DNA from: an uncultured Sulfolobales archaeon
GTDB taxonomy: Archaea > Thermoproteota > Thermoprotei_A > Sulfolobales > NBVN01
Direction: 5' to 3'
Assembly: GCA_938073905.1 (NCBI GenBank)
Contig: CALJEN010000009.1
Coordinates: forward strand, 82,718 to 146,717
Length of the DNA stretch: 64,000 nucleotides
This document shows positions 48,772-56,785 of this stretch, in pieces. The stretch's first letter is position 1; each line of letters begins with the position of its first letter. Made by a program: the position numbers and the translations under genes. The notes under the pieces are model-generated. The model saw only the letters and a list, made by a program, of their open reading frames with translations. It was not told where the DNA came from and ran no database searches.

Positions 48772-48846
48772 ACCGCAGGCGTGCTATAGGAGGAAAGCTA
48801 ATAACTCGGTGCTCGCATAGGGAAAAAGAGTTCGAGCTTAACGCTC

Positions 48847-49317
48847 TCACTTCTCTATCACTGCTACTGTGTGGACTACTACCTTGGTCACTCTCTCCTC
48901 AGTCAAGCTAACCAGTACCGCGGCAACGCCCCCGTCCTTGCGCAGCACGATCAGGGCCTCGTCAGCTCTCAAGTTCACCGAGCCGTCGGCCTCCACGTAC
49001 GCCTTGACTATGGGCTTCACGTTCGTCACGTTGTAGCCCTCCTCCAGCAGCCTGGAGACGTCGGGGTCTCTCAGGGCTATCTGGACGACCCTCTCCCTGT
49101 ACTCCTCGCTCACCACCAGCCGCGGGCCGGGGGCCCACGCAGCCCTCCACCACGCTGCGTGCTTTCCGAGCGCACCGAGCTTCGGAGGCTCCCGTGCGGA
49201 GCCAAGCCGCCACAACGCCTCCTCGGAGCTCTTCGCGTACGCTAGGGCAGCGCCTACGGCGAGCACGGCTGCTAGGGCTAGCCCGGCTGCCAGGATGGCG
49301 ACAGACCTTCTATCCAT
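48847..49317 (-). CDS. secreted or membrane-anchored hypothetical protein
   Basis: 156 residues. N-terminal signal/anchor SVAILAAGLALAAVLAVGAALAYA, then a soluble alpha/beta part (VVQIALRDPDVSRLLEEGYNVTNVKPIVKAYVEADGSVNLRADEALIVLRKDGGVAAVLVSLTEERV in order). The segment NVTNVKPIVKAYVEADG looks like a small PepSY-like or cystatin-like fold. Not recognised. ATG at 49317. It stands between the SPL gene and the membrane cluster and is transcribed away from that cluster. Confidence 0.6.
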   Translation of the reverse strand: MDRRSVAILAAGLALAAVLAVGAALAYAKSSEEALWRLGSAREPPKLGALGKHAAWWRAAWAPGPRLVVSEEYRERVVQIALRDPDVSRLLEEGYNVTNVKPIVKAYVEADGSVNLRADEALIVLRKDGGVAAVLVSLTEERVTKVVVHTVAVIEK

Positions 49318-49555
49318 GGTCTCCTCCGATCCCTGTTGGCATGGCCGTCTAATACGTACTCCCGCGAGACTTGAGTGAGACTCTAGGGAGAGCGCGAAAG
49401 GAAGCTCTCACGCGAGAGAGCGCCTAGCGGGCACAGCGGCGCTCGCAGGCCAACCAGGAGAGATAATCTTCGAGGCTCTATGGTGTTGGCGGGCTGTCTA
49501 GTTCGTAACGCAAGATTTAAATTTTCAGGCTCGGTTTTAACCTCGAGGTGTTACA

Positions 49556-50440
49556 GTGAAGACGGCTCGGGGTCTGTTAATTCCCGTGGTCGTTATAGCT
49601 CTGGTGGCCATCCTCTCGGGCGTGGGCTGGGCTCTGCGCATCCAGCTCTACTCTCCGAAAACCCCCTTCTCAGCATTTCTGATCCTCGTAGGGCTGCTGA
49701 CGGCGGGCTACTTCTTCATGACCGAGGCCAGAGCGGGCAAGAGCGTTCCGGTCAGGAGGATACCGGCGTTCGAAGCCGTGGAGGAAGCCGTGGCCAGGTC
49801 CGTCGAGATGGGAAGGCCCGTGCACATGACCTTCGGCTTCGGAACGATATCTTCATCGATGGCGCCCCAGTTCATAGCCGGTCTCGGCGTGCTGTCCCAC
49901 GTTGCGAGGCTCTGCGGCAAGTACGGAGCCAAGCTGGTGGCTACCCTGGGCGTCCCCGAGGCCATAGCTACGACCGAGGAGATAATCAGGGAGGGCTACT
50001 ACTCGGCCGGTAGGCCAGAGCTCTTCGACCCGACGTACAACGTGAGGTACCTGACGGACCAGCAGTTCGCGTATGCGTCGGCCGTTCAGGCAACACTGAT
50101 CAGAGAGAACGTCGGAGCTAACATAGTCGTGGGCCCGTTCTGGGCCGAGTCCCTCATATTCATGGAGGCGGGCAACATGGTGAACGCCTTCCAGATAGCG
50201 GGGACCGCCAGAGAGACCCAGATCCCGTTCTTCGTCCTGGTCGCCGACTACTCCTTCATCGGCGAGGAGATATTCGCGGCCGGGGCTCTGGCCTCGGGGG
50301 ACAAAGAGACTCTGGCCTCGATAAGGGGTCAGGACGTCGGGAAGCTCCTAACGATAGTACTAGTGATCCTGGGGGTGTTGACGCTCCTCGCCGGGCTCAA
50401 GCTGGTCGACGCTCTGAACTGGGCGTGGAAGGTGGGGTGA
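49556..50440 (+). CDS. membrane protein 1 of the MutL-associated cluster (DUF6754-like)
   Basis: 294 residues. Two N-terminal transmembrane helices (LLIPVVVIALVAILSGVGWAL; FLILVGLLTAGYFFM), a soluble domain of about 200 residues beginning RRIPAFEAVEEAVARSVEMGRPVHMTFGFG, and one C-terminal helix (LLTIVLVILGVLTLLAGLKL). The segments MGRPV, GAKLVATLGVPEAIATTEEIIREGYYSAG and GTARETQIPFFVLVADYSFIGEEIFA recall, from memory, the DUF6754 proteins that accompany glutamate mutase L in Chloroflexota; this needs checking. TATA GATTTAAAT at about 49512-49520. First gene of the cluster. Confidence 0.65.
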   Translation: MKTARGLLIPVVVIALVAILSGVGWALRIQLYSPKTPFSAFLILVGLLTAGYFFMTEARAGKSVPVRRIPAFEAVEEAVARSVEMGRPVHMTFGFGTISSSMAPQFIAGLGVLSHVARLCGKYGAKLVATLGVPEAIATTEEIIREGYYSAGRPELFDPTYNVRYLTDQQFAYASAVQATLIRENVGANIVVGPFWAESLIFMEAGNMVNAFQIAGTARETQIPFFVLVADYSFIGEEIFAAGALASGDKETLASIRGQDVGKLLTIVLVILGVLTLLAGLKLVDALNWAWKVG

Positions 50441-50444
50441 GAGG

Positions 50445-51134
50445 ATGAGTCTGGTCCTCAGAAAGTACGTCCCCCAGACGATCGTCTCGATAATAATAGT
50501 GCTCACCGTAGTGTTCTACTACTTCTACGTCAGCAAAGAGATCGCGGGAACCTTCACCACAGCCGACAAGGCCCTGAGCGATTGGGTAGTGATAATCATG
50601 AGCTTCGCTCTCATCGTCGGGGGTATCGACATACTGAGGTTCCACCTCGCTAGGATAAGGAGGGAGGGGATGGGGCAGGCACCGTTCAGCACGGTTACGA
50701 TAGCTCTGCTCGTCTTGATGGTCGTCTTCGCTCTGCACGGCTGGTACCTCAGCTACGCGGACCCCGCGGCCGGCATAGCTATAACCACCCAGCCTCAGTT
50801 TAGGTGGCTGTACCTCAACGTCTACGCACCGGCGGACGCTGCCGTGTACTCCATTCTGGTATTCTACATAGCTTCGGCGTCGTACAGAGCCTTCAGGGTC
50901 AGGAACCCGATGGCCCTGCTCCTCCTCATTACGGCGCTAATCGTGGTGTTCGGGAACACTACCATAGGTGGACTGATATGGCCGGGCTTCCTGCCGCTGA
51001 GGGACTGGATAATGACCGTGCCGAACACCGCGGCCTTCAGACCGATCACGATAGGCGCTGGCCTGGGGGTCATAATCCTGGGCCTGAGGCTGCTGACGTG
51101 GAGGGAGATAAGCTGGATGGGGAGGCGTGAGTGA
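50445..51134 (+). CDS. membrane protein 2 of the cluster
   Basis: 229 residues with six predicted hydrophobic helices (TIVSIIIVLTVVFYYFYV, WVVIIMSFALIVGGIDIL, VTIALLVLMVVFALHGWYL, YSILVFYIASASYRAF, LLLLITALIVVFGNTTIGGLIW, ITIGAGLGVIILGLRLL). The second helix ends in GGIDILRFH and helix five carries FGNTTIGGLIWPGFLPLRDW, both likely conserved in homologues. No known transport motif. ATG at 50445, 4 bp after the previous gene, with a GAGAGG ribosome-binding site. Function unknown. Confidence 0.6.
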   Translation: MSLVLRKYVPQTIVSIIIVLTVVFYYFYVSKEIAGTFTTADKALSDWVVIIMSFALIVGGIDILRFHLARIRREGMGQAPFSTVTIALLVLMVVFALHGWYLSYADPAAGIAITTQPQFRWLYLNVYAPADAAVYSILVFYIASASYRAFRVRNPMALLLLITALIVVFGNTTIGGLIWPGFLPLRDWIMTVPNTAAFRPITIGAGLGVIILGLRLLTWREISWMGRRE

Positions 51135-51135
51135 G

Positions 51136-51987
51136 ATGAGCGCTCTCAGCTCTCTGGAGAAGATCCTAGGCTCCAAAGAGCTGCTCTACACGCTGCTACT
51201 GCTCTCGGTGATCCTACCGATACTACACCCTCTCGGGATTCCAGTGGAGATATCGAGGAGGACCATAGACGTATACGAGTACATCGAGACGAACCTGCGT
51301 CCGGGCTGCCGCGTCTACATCGAGGTCTACTACGAGGTCGCCGCCAGGGGAGAGCTCGAGCCCAACCTCATAGCTCTGACGAAGCACCTCTTCGATAGGG
51401 GCTGCAGGATAGTGTACGGATCCCTATCCGCCTTCGGAGTAATCGCCTTCTCTCTCTTCAAGTCTATGGCAGCCGACGTTTTGGAGGGTAAGGAGTACGG
51501 AAGAGACTACGTCTACCTAGGCTACATAGCGGGAGGCGAGGCGGCGACAGCCTCCTTAGCCAGGAGCATCAAGGGGACCATAAGCGTGGACAACTACGGC
51601 AACAGGCTTGAGGACCTCCCGCTGATGAAGGAGGTGGATAAAGCTACGGACTTCGACCTGGTCGTCATAGTCTCGTCGGGCACCGACATATTCGCCTACT
51701 ACGTGAGGCAGTGGCACACTCCCTACGGTGTCCCCCTACTATTCGCGTGCCTGAGCGTCATAGCTCCGTCCATAGAGCCCTTCGTAGGAGCTAAGCAGGC
51801 CGTCGGGATGCTGGTAGGTCAGAGGAGCGCGGCCGAGTACGAGGTGCTAGTGGGGAGGCTGGGACTGGGCATAGCATCGATGGACGCGCAGAGCACGTCG
51901 CACATGCTGATAGTAGCCTTCATAGTAATAGGGAACGCCATCTACTGGCGCAGGAGGATTTCGTCCAAGAGGGGTGGGTCGAGATGA
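51136..51987 (+). CDS. membrane protein 3 of the cluster (DUF6754-like half)
   Basis: 283 residues from ATG 51136 (GTG 51127 possible, overlapping the previous stop). One N-terminal helix (LYTLLLLSVILPILHPLG), a soluble alpha/beta domain, then VPLLFACLSVIAPSIEPFVG and a C-terminal helix (MLIVAFIVIGNAIYW). The segments YLGYIAGGEAATASLARSIKGTI, VDKATDFDLVVIVSSGTDI and AVGMLVGQRSAAEYEVLVGRLGLGIASMDAQSTSHM parallel the soluble part of protein 1, so the two may be related halves that pair in the membrane. Confidence 0.6.
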   Translation: MSALSSLEKILGSKELLYTLLLLSVILPILHPLGIPVEISRRTIDVYEYIETNLRPGCRVYIEVYYEVAARGELEPNLIALTKHLFDRGCRIVYGSLSAFGVIAFSLFKSMAADVLEGKEYGRDYVYLGYIAGGEAATASLARSIKGTISVDNYGNRLEDLPLMKEVDKATDFDLVVIVSSGTDIFAYYVRQWHTPYGVPLLFACLSVIAPSIEPFVGAKQAVGMLVGQRSAAEYEVLVGRLGLGIASMDAQSTSHMLIVAFIVIGNAIYWRRRISSKRGGSR

Positions 51988-52712
51988 TCAGCTGGGACGT
52001 ACTCGGGGCGTGGCTCTGCGCCGCCATGGTGGTCTGGATATACAGCTTCGCCTACCGGGACAACGCGCTCTACAAGCTAGCTGAGCACATGTTCGTCGGG
52101 ACGGCAGCTGGCTACTCGATAGCTCTAGCTCTGGACAGCCTGAACAGGGTAGTAGTGTCCCCGGCCGTTAGGAGCCCCGGGACTTTCTGGACCACCTCGT
52201 GGCACTACCTAGTCCCGGTAGCTCTCGGCATACTCCTGTTCGCCAAGTACTCCAGGAAGTACTACTGGCTGGCCAGGTACGCAGTCGCCGTCAACATAGC
52301 CGTGGGCTCGGGACTGGCCCTGAGAACGGTACCCATAGCGAACATAGTCAGGCAGATCACCGCTACGATACTACCTCTCTGGGGCTCCGATCCCGTTAAG
52401 GTGCTCAACAACTGGATCCTGGTCCTAATAACGCTGGGCGGCCTAACGTACTTCCTCTTCACCATATTCCCGAGGGTAGCGGAGGGAGCCAGGCCTTCGC
52501 CCACGTACAGGGTGTACAGGTCCCTCTACTACATAGGCATATACGGCATGATGGTCGGCTTCGGAGCCCTGTTCGCGAACACCATAATGACCAGGGTGGG
52601 CTTCCTGATATCGATCTACCTGATCTACATCCAGCCGGAGGCTTGGGCCGCGACCGTAGCGGCCATCCTAGCCGCTATAGCCATAATCCTAGGGATCTTA
52701 AGGAAGAGGTAG
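51984..52712 (+). CDS. membrane protein 4 of the cluster
   Basis: 242 residues, six to seven hydrophobic helices (VLGAWLCAAMVVWIYSFAY, MFVGTAAGYSIALALDSL, YLVPVALGILLFAKYS, YAVAVNIAVGSGLALRTV, ILVLITLGGLTYFLFTIF, YIGIYGMMVGFGALFANTI, AATVAAILAAIAIILGIL). The loop FRDNALYKLAEHMFVGTAAGY near the start looks like a conserved substrate-proximal region. Overlaps protein 3 by 4 bp (ATGA). Probably the channel-like subunit; no motif identifies a substrate. Confidence 0.6.
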   Translation: MISWDVLGAWLCAAMVVWIYSFAYRDNALYKLAEHMFVGTAAGYSIALALDSLNRVVVSPAVRSPGTFWTTSWHYLVPVALGILLFAKYSRKYYWLARYAVAVNIAVGSGLALRTVPIANIVRQITATILPLWGSDPVKVLNNWILVLITLGGLTYFLFTIFPRVAEGARPSPTYRVYRSLYYIGIYGMMVGFGALFANTIMTRVGFLISIYLIYIQPEAWAATVAAILAAIAIILGILRKR

Positions 52713-52714
52713 TC

Positions 52715-52972
52715 ATGCTGAGCTCGCTGAGCGAAGAGGAGCTGCTGGAGAGGCTGGCGAGGAGGATAGTCGACCTGAAGCTGGACACCGTAGTAATCTT
52801 TTTCCTCAGCTCTTTCGGTCCCATGGGGCGCGTGTGGGCCCAGCTCGCCAGGCTCTACTTACAGCCCTTCCTGATACTGCTCGGGGAGTACGGGGAGCTC
52901 TTCCTCTCGGTTCTCCAGGACCCGGAGAAGGTAGAGAAGCTCGTAAGCAAGATCGAGAGCCTGAGCGGGTAG
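52715..52972 (+). CDS. small amphipathic protein 5 of the cluster
   Basis: 85 residues: a helical start (SLSEEELLERLARRIVDLKLDTVVIFFLSS), a hydrophobic re-entrant-like stretch (FGPMGRVWAQLARLYLQPFLILLGEYGELFL) and a helical end with PEKVEKLVSKIESLSG. ATG at 52715 directly follows gene 4. Length and pattern suggest an accessory membrane subunit. After its stop the cluster pauses for 470 bp before the ASKHA gene. Confidence 0.6.
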   Translation: MLSSLSEEELLERLARRIVDLKLDTVVIFFLSSFGPMGRVWAQLARLYLQPFLILLGEYGELFLSVLQDPEKVEKLVSKIESLSG

Positions 52973-53087
52973 GGCCCCGCGAGCCCGGCTCCCGTAGAGC
53001 TCACGCCTTGTAGCGAGCTACGGGACGGGGAGGTTCAGCAACAGCCTCTGCCCGGCGCGAGGCTCAGCGATATACTCCGCGCGTGGA

Positions 53088-53235
53088 CGGCTGTTGAAGG
53101 TCGGAGCTGGTATCCGGGGTGGGAGGCCCAAGCGCGCGGATAGCGGGAGGCGGATGCGGGGTCCTAGCCCGCCCCGAGAGTCCCGATGGGGCGGTGGTAC
53201 CCGCGTCGGCGGGCAGTTCCGGGCTGGAGCAGCCG
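53088..53235 (+). ncRNA. rod-like structured RNA candidate of unknown identity
   Basis: Four consecutive helices can be drawn by eye: 53088-53095 with 53228-53235; 53098-53109 with 53214-53225 (one mismatch); 53114-53123 with 53200-53209 (one mismatch); and a hairpin 53169-53175 with 53188-53194. Together they make a rod of about 148 nt. A TATA-like GATATACTCC at 53069-53078 sits about 20-28 bp before the first helix. The shape is SRP-RNA-like, but the universally conserved helix-8 GGAA region is missing, so the identity is open. Confidence 0.4.
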
Positions 53236-53278
53236 CTACGTAGCTAGCAGCATATTAGCCCTCAACGCTCCTACTGCC

Positions 53279-53334
53279 TGGATGATGCGATCGACGGGCG
53301 GCCTGAAGTTGATGAACCACTGTAGCGCTGACGT
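53279..53334 (+). ncRNA. C/D-box sRNA guiding 16S rRNA 2'-O-methylation
   Basis: Box C ATGATGC (53282-53288), 14-nt D' guide (53289-53302), box D' CTGA (53303-53306), box C' TTGATGA (53309-53315), 12-nt D guide (53316-53327), box D CTGA (53328-53331). The D' guide contains CGACGGGCGG (53292-53301), which pairs 10 of 10 with the universal 16S sequence CCGCCCGTCG; the fifth base before D' is G53298, opposite E. coli C1402. The D guide is complementary to CGCTACAGTGGT, similar to the 16S GCTACAATGG region. TATA CATATTA at 53251-53257, about 25-30 bp upstream. Confidence 0.8.
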
Positions 53335-53443
53335 TTTCCTTCGATTCTTCGATGCCCGATGAACTGCCCCGACTCGGTGCGCAACCCAAGGCCGCGAACA
53401 GCCTGGAGCCAGCTTTTTTAGCCAAGAACATCATAGATAGCTG

Positions 53444-55294
53444 GTGTCGAACACGGGAGCTACCGCCAGGGAGCCTAGGTTTATCCTAGCGACCGACGTG
53501 GGCAGCACAACGACCAAGGCCAGGTTCTTCGGCAAGGTGGACGGTGAGTGGAGGTTCCTGGCGAGCGGCGAAGCGCCCACGACCGTCGAGAAGCCCGTGG
53601 AGGACGTAACTAAGGGGGTCAGGAACGCCGTGAGGGAGGTCGAGGAGCTCACCGGGCACAGGATCCTCGACGACTCCTCGGAGGAGCTCGGGTTCATAAT
53701 GCCCTACCTCGGCGGCAAGACCGGCATAGACGTCTACGTGTCCACTAGCAGCGCGGGCGGCGGCCTCCAGATGCTCGTCTCTGGGGTCGTCAAGAGCATC
53801 ACCGCCGAGAGCGCCCAGAGGGCCGCTCTGGGCGCCGGAGCCATAGTCATGGACGTCCTGTCGGTGGACGACGGCAGGGAGGTCTACGAAAAGGTGAACG
53901 CCCTGAGGTTCCTGAGACCGGACATGATTCTGCTGGCCGGGGGGACCGACGGGGGAGACAAGACCCACGTCCTCGAGATGGCCGAGGTGATAGCCGTCTC
54001 CAAGCCCAGACCGAGGTTCGGAGTATCTTACAGGCTCCCGGTCGTCTACGCCGGGAACAGGGACGCGAGGGGAGACGTGAGGAAGATGCTGTCCGAGGAC
54101 TTCTTCGACGTCAGAGTGGTGGACAACATAAGGCCCCAGATAGAGGTCGAGAGGGTCGAGCCGGCCAGGAACGCCATCCTCGAGCTCTTCATGGAGCACG
54201 TGATGGCCCACGCGCCCGGCTACGAGAAGCTTATGAGGCTCACCTCAACGGACATAATGCCGACGCCGGCCGCCGAGGGACTGATGATGAGGACCTTCGC
54301 CGAGATGAAGGGCGTCAACGTGATCGGAGTGGGGATGGGTGGCGCCACGACGAACGTGTATTCCGTGTTCGACGGGAGGTTCCTGAGGACCGTGAGCGCG
54401 AACCTCGGGATGAGCTACAGCATAGGCAACGTTCTGAAGGAGGCCGGTCTGGAGAACGTCAGGAGGTGGATACCGTTCGACATAACCAGCGACGAGCTTA
54501 TGGGCATCGTATACAACAAGATGATCAGACCCACGACGATACCGATGACGCTGGAGGACCTAGCGGTCGAGCACGCGGTAGCTCGGGAGAGCATAAGGAT
54601 GGCCTTCAACCACCACAAGTACTTGGCCAGGGAGCTCAAGGGAGTGAAGAAGGAGAGAACCATATCCGACATATTCGAGGAGGTGAGGGCTGAGGAGACG
54701 TACATAGACATGAGGAGGGTGGACTACATAATAGGGACCGGGGGTCTTTTGTCCAGAGCTCCCAGGAGGGCTCAGTCCATGATAATACTGGCGGACGCCT
54801 TTCAGCCGATAGGCTTCACATACGTAATGCAGGACAGCGTGTTCATGATACCCCACCTCGGAGTGCTCTCGAAGATATACAGGGACATAGCCCTCGAGAT
54901 ATTCGAGAAGGAGTGTCTAGTGCCTCTCGGCACTCTGATCGCGGCGGCGGGCGTCGGGACCGTGGGGGAGAAGGTGGCGGACGTAACGATCGAGTACTCG
55001 GAGAGCGAGAAGGAACAGGTGGAGCTCACCTTCGGGAGCGTGGTTAAGATTCCACTGTCCCAGCACAAGGAGGTGACGGTGACCGTCCAGCCCACCAAGA
55101 AGTTCGACTTCGGACCCGGCTTCGGCAAGAGGGTCAGCAAGAGGGTGAGGGGAGGAGTGGTGGGTGTAGTGCTCGACGGCAGGGGTAGACCTCTATACCT
55201 GCCTCAGGACGAGCGCGAGAGGAGGAAGCTGCTGACCTCCTGGTATAGAGCTATAGAGGCTTACCCGAAGGAATTCCTCGACAAGCTAGGGTAG
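53444..55294 (+). CDS. glmL: glutamate mutase L (MutL/GlmL) ASKHA ATPase
   Basis: 616 residues. Actin-like ATPase motifs: ILATDVGSTTTKARFF (phosphate 1), SSAGGGLQMLV, LLAGGTDGGDKTH, GMGGATTNVYSV (phosphate 2), and IGTGGLLSRAPR near the adenosine site. This is the GlmL/MutL family, thought to act as a reactivating chaperone for B12-dependent mutases. Neither the GlmS nor the GlmE mutase subunit is present in the window. Start GTG 53444 with a TATA at the right distance. The next gene starts directly at the stop, so the two are coupled. Confidence 0.88.
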   Translation: MSNTGATAREPRFILATDVGSTTTKARFFGKVDGEWRFLASGEAPTTVEKPVEDVTKGVRNAVREVEELTGHRILDDSSEELGFIMPYLGGKTGIDVYVSTSSAGGGLQMLVSGVVKSITAESAQRAALGAGAIVMDVLSVDDGREVYEKVNALRFLRPDMILLAGGTDGGDKTHVLEMAEVIAVSKPRPRFGVSYRLPVVYAGNRDARGDVRKMLSEDFFDVRVVDNIRPQIEVERVEPARNAILELFMEHVMAHAPGYEKLMRLTSTDIMPTPAAEGLMMRTFAEMKGVNVIGVGMGGATTNVYSVFDGRFLRTVSANLGMSYSIGNVLKEAGLENVRRWIPFDITSDELMGIVYNKMIRPTTIPMTLEDLAVEHAVARESIRMAFNHHKYLARELKGVKKERTISDIFEEVRAEETYIDMRRVDYIIGTGGLLSRAPRRAQSMIILADAFQPIGFTYVMQDSVFMIPHLGVLSKIYRDIALEIFEKECLVPLGTLIAAAGVGTVGEKVADVTIEYSESEKEQVELTFGSVVKIPLSQHKEVTVTVQPTKKFDFGPGFGKRVSKRVRGGVVGVVLDGRGRPLYLPQDERERRKLLTSWYRAIEAYPKEFLDKLG

Positions 55295-56437
55295 GTGGCC
55301 CGCGTGAGTGAGGAGAGCTTTGCCTACACTCCCGGGCTTGCCGTCACGCCCCTCACCTACATAACTCGGGAGAGGACCCTACCCATCAAGGGAGAGACCC
55401 TCGTAAGCCCGGGGCAGAGGGTCGACTTCGATACGATTGTAGGAAGGTGTTTCCTCGAGGGATCTCCGTACATAGTCAAGGTAGCGGAGCTTCTGGGGGT
55501 AGAACCGGAGGAGGTGCCGAGGTACCTCAGGGTCAGGGTGGGAGATGCTGTTAGAAAGGGTGCCGTGCTTGCCGGCTATACGGCTTTCCTGGGTCTCATT
55601 AAGAAGGCAGTCGAGTCCCCGATCGAGGGGGTCGTCGAGAGCTTCAGCGAGCTCACCGGGCACCTCACGATAAGGAGCCCGCCGCGCGCGATAGAGCTGA
55701 GAGCTTACATCCGGGGCGCGGTTCTGAAGGTAGTCCCCGGGGAGTCCGTCACCATTGGGACGCCGGCCGCGTTCGTTCAGGGGATCATAGGGTTCGGCGG
55801 GGAGAGGCACGGTGCGATAGAGCTAGTCTCATCGAGCAACCGGGACGTGGTTACTCCCGACCAGATAGGTGAACACCACGCGGGCAGGATAATCGTAGGA
55901 GGCTCCCTCGTAACGTACGAGGCTCTCGAGAAGGCCAGGAAGGTGGGAGTGGCTGGTGTAGTCGCTGGGGGAGCGAAGATAACCGATCTGGAGAGGATAC
56001 TGGGCTACAGGATAGGGGTCGCCATCACCGGTAGAGAGAATATAGGGTTCACGATAGTTCTGACCGAGGGCTTCGGGAGGTTGCCGATGTCCGAGAGGGC
56101 CTTCAGCATATTCAGAGAGAACGAGGGGAGGGAGGCGGCGATCAACGGAGCTACGCAGGTCAGGGCCGGCGTCATAAGGCCCGAGGTGATAATCCCCAGA
56201 GAGGAGAAGGCCTTAACGGGAGAGCTAGGGTCCCTGGGCGAGGGGAGGATGAAGGTGGGGAGCGTCGTCAGGATCATAAGGTATCCGTACTTCGGTGAGA
56301 TCGGTACCGTCGTCGAGCTGCCGGTGGAGCTGCACAAAATAGAGACCGAGTCCCCCGTGAGGGTCGTCAAGGTGCGCCTCCAGGACGGGAGAGTGGTAGT
56401 GGTTCCGAGGGCTAACGTCGAGATAATCAGCGAGTAA
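55295..56437 (+). CDS. GlmL-linked protein with biotinyl/RnfC-like and KOW-like parts
   Basis: 380 residues beginning right after the glmL stop. N-terminal part (residues 1-140) has a barrel-sandwich pattern: TYITRERTLPIKGETLVSPGQRVDFDTIVGRCFLEG, then VRVGDAVRKGAVLAGYTAFLGLIKKAVESPIEGVVESFS, as in RnfC, lipoyl and HlyD folds. The middle segment (VVTPDQIGEHHAGRIIVGGSLVTYEALEKARKVGVAGVVAGGAKI) is alpha/beta and includes a His-His pair. The C-terminus ends with a small KOW/SH3-like end (GSVVRIIRYPYFGEIGTVVELP). No family name known to me. Probably the adaptor between the ATPase and the membrane genes upstream. Confidence 0.7.
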   Translation: MARVSEESFAYTPGLAVTPLTYITRERTLPIKGETLVSPGQRVDFDTIVGRCFLEGSPYIVKVAELLGVEPEEVPRYLRVRVGDAVRKGAVLAGYTAFLGLIKKAVESPIEGVVESFSELTGHLTIRSPPRAIELRAYIRGAVLKVVPGESVTIGTPAAFVQGIIGFGGERHGAIELVSSSNRDVVTPDQIGEHHAGRIIVGGSLVTYEALEKARKVGVAGVVAGGAKITDLERILGYRIGVAITGRENIGFTIVLTEGFGRLPMSERAFSIFRENEGREAAINGATQVRAGVIRPEVIIPREEKALTGELGSLGEGRMKVGSVVRIIRYPYFGEIGTVVELPVELHKIETESPVRVVKVRLQDGRVVVVPRANVEIISE

Positions 56438-56780
56438 GCAGCTCGTTCAGCTCCTTGGCGGCCCTCCTAACGGATCCCCTGTCCCTGACGGAGATCTCCA
56501 GGACTCTTCCATCGCTCGTCTCCACGATCAGCACCTCCTCCCTGGTGGCTAGCGTTACCCCCAGCATCAGCAGCACGAGCACCGTGTGGAGCAGCTCTTG
56601 CGTGTAGAGGGATACGAGTGCCGTGACGATAACAAGGATGGTGAGGGCTTTGCTGTACCTCTTCTCGATTCCCGCTCTGCGCACGGACGACGATGGGATC
56701 CTGCCCTCCCCGGTTCCGGCTAAGACGATGTCCCCGCCCTCGACGATCACGCGCGCCACTCTGATCCTTATCCGGCCCAT
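56427..56780 (-). CDS. small membrane protein, unknown
   Basis: 117 residues from ATG 56780: a beta-rich start (GRIRIRVARVIVEGGDIVLAGTGEG), two hydrophobic helices (YSKALTILVIVTALVSLYTQ and LLHTVLVLLMLGVTLATRE), and a basic end (VRDRGSVRRAAKELNELL). The pattern suggests a two-helix membrane protein with a cytosolic tail. It overlaps the end of the GlmL-linked gene by 11 bp on the other strand and lies 5 bp after the amidohydrolase gene. Not recognised. Confidence 0.55.
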   Translation of the reverse strand: MGRIRIRVARVIVEGGDIVLAGTGEGRIPSSSVRRAGIEKRYSKALTILVIVTALVSLYTQELLHTVLVLLMLGVTLATREEVLIVETSDGRVLEISVRDRGSVRRAAKELNELLTR

Positions 56781-56785
56781 ACCGG

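Larger units (their letters stand above)
52973..53443. other. 470-bp intergenic stretch with RNA structure
   Basis: No protein gene. Contains a stem-rich region (53088-53235), a C/D-box sRNA (53279-53334) and the mutL promoter (TTTTTTA at 53413-53420, about 25-31 bp before the GTG at 53444). Confidence 0.6.

Noticed and set aside
52980..53250. SRP (7S) RNA
   Set aside because: The rod shape and a GCGATATAC block resemble the Alu part, but the conserved helix-8 GGAA/AGCA region is not found; kept only as an unidentified structured RNA.
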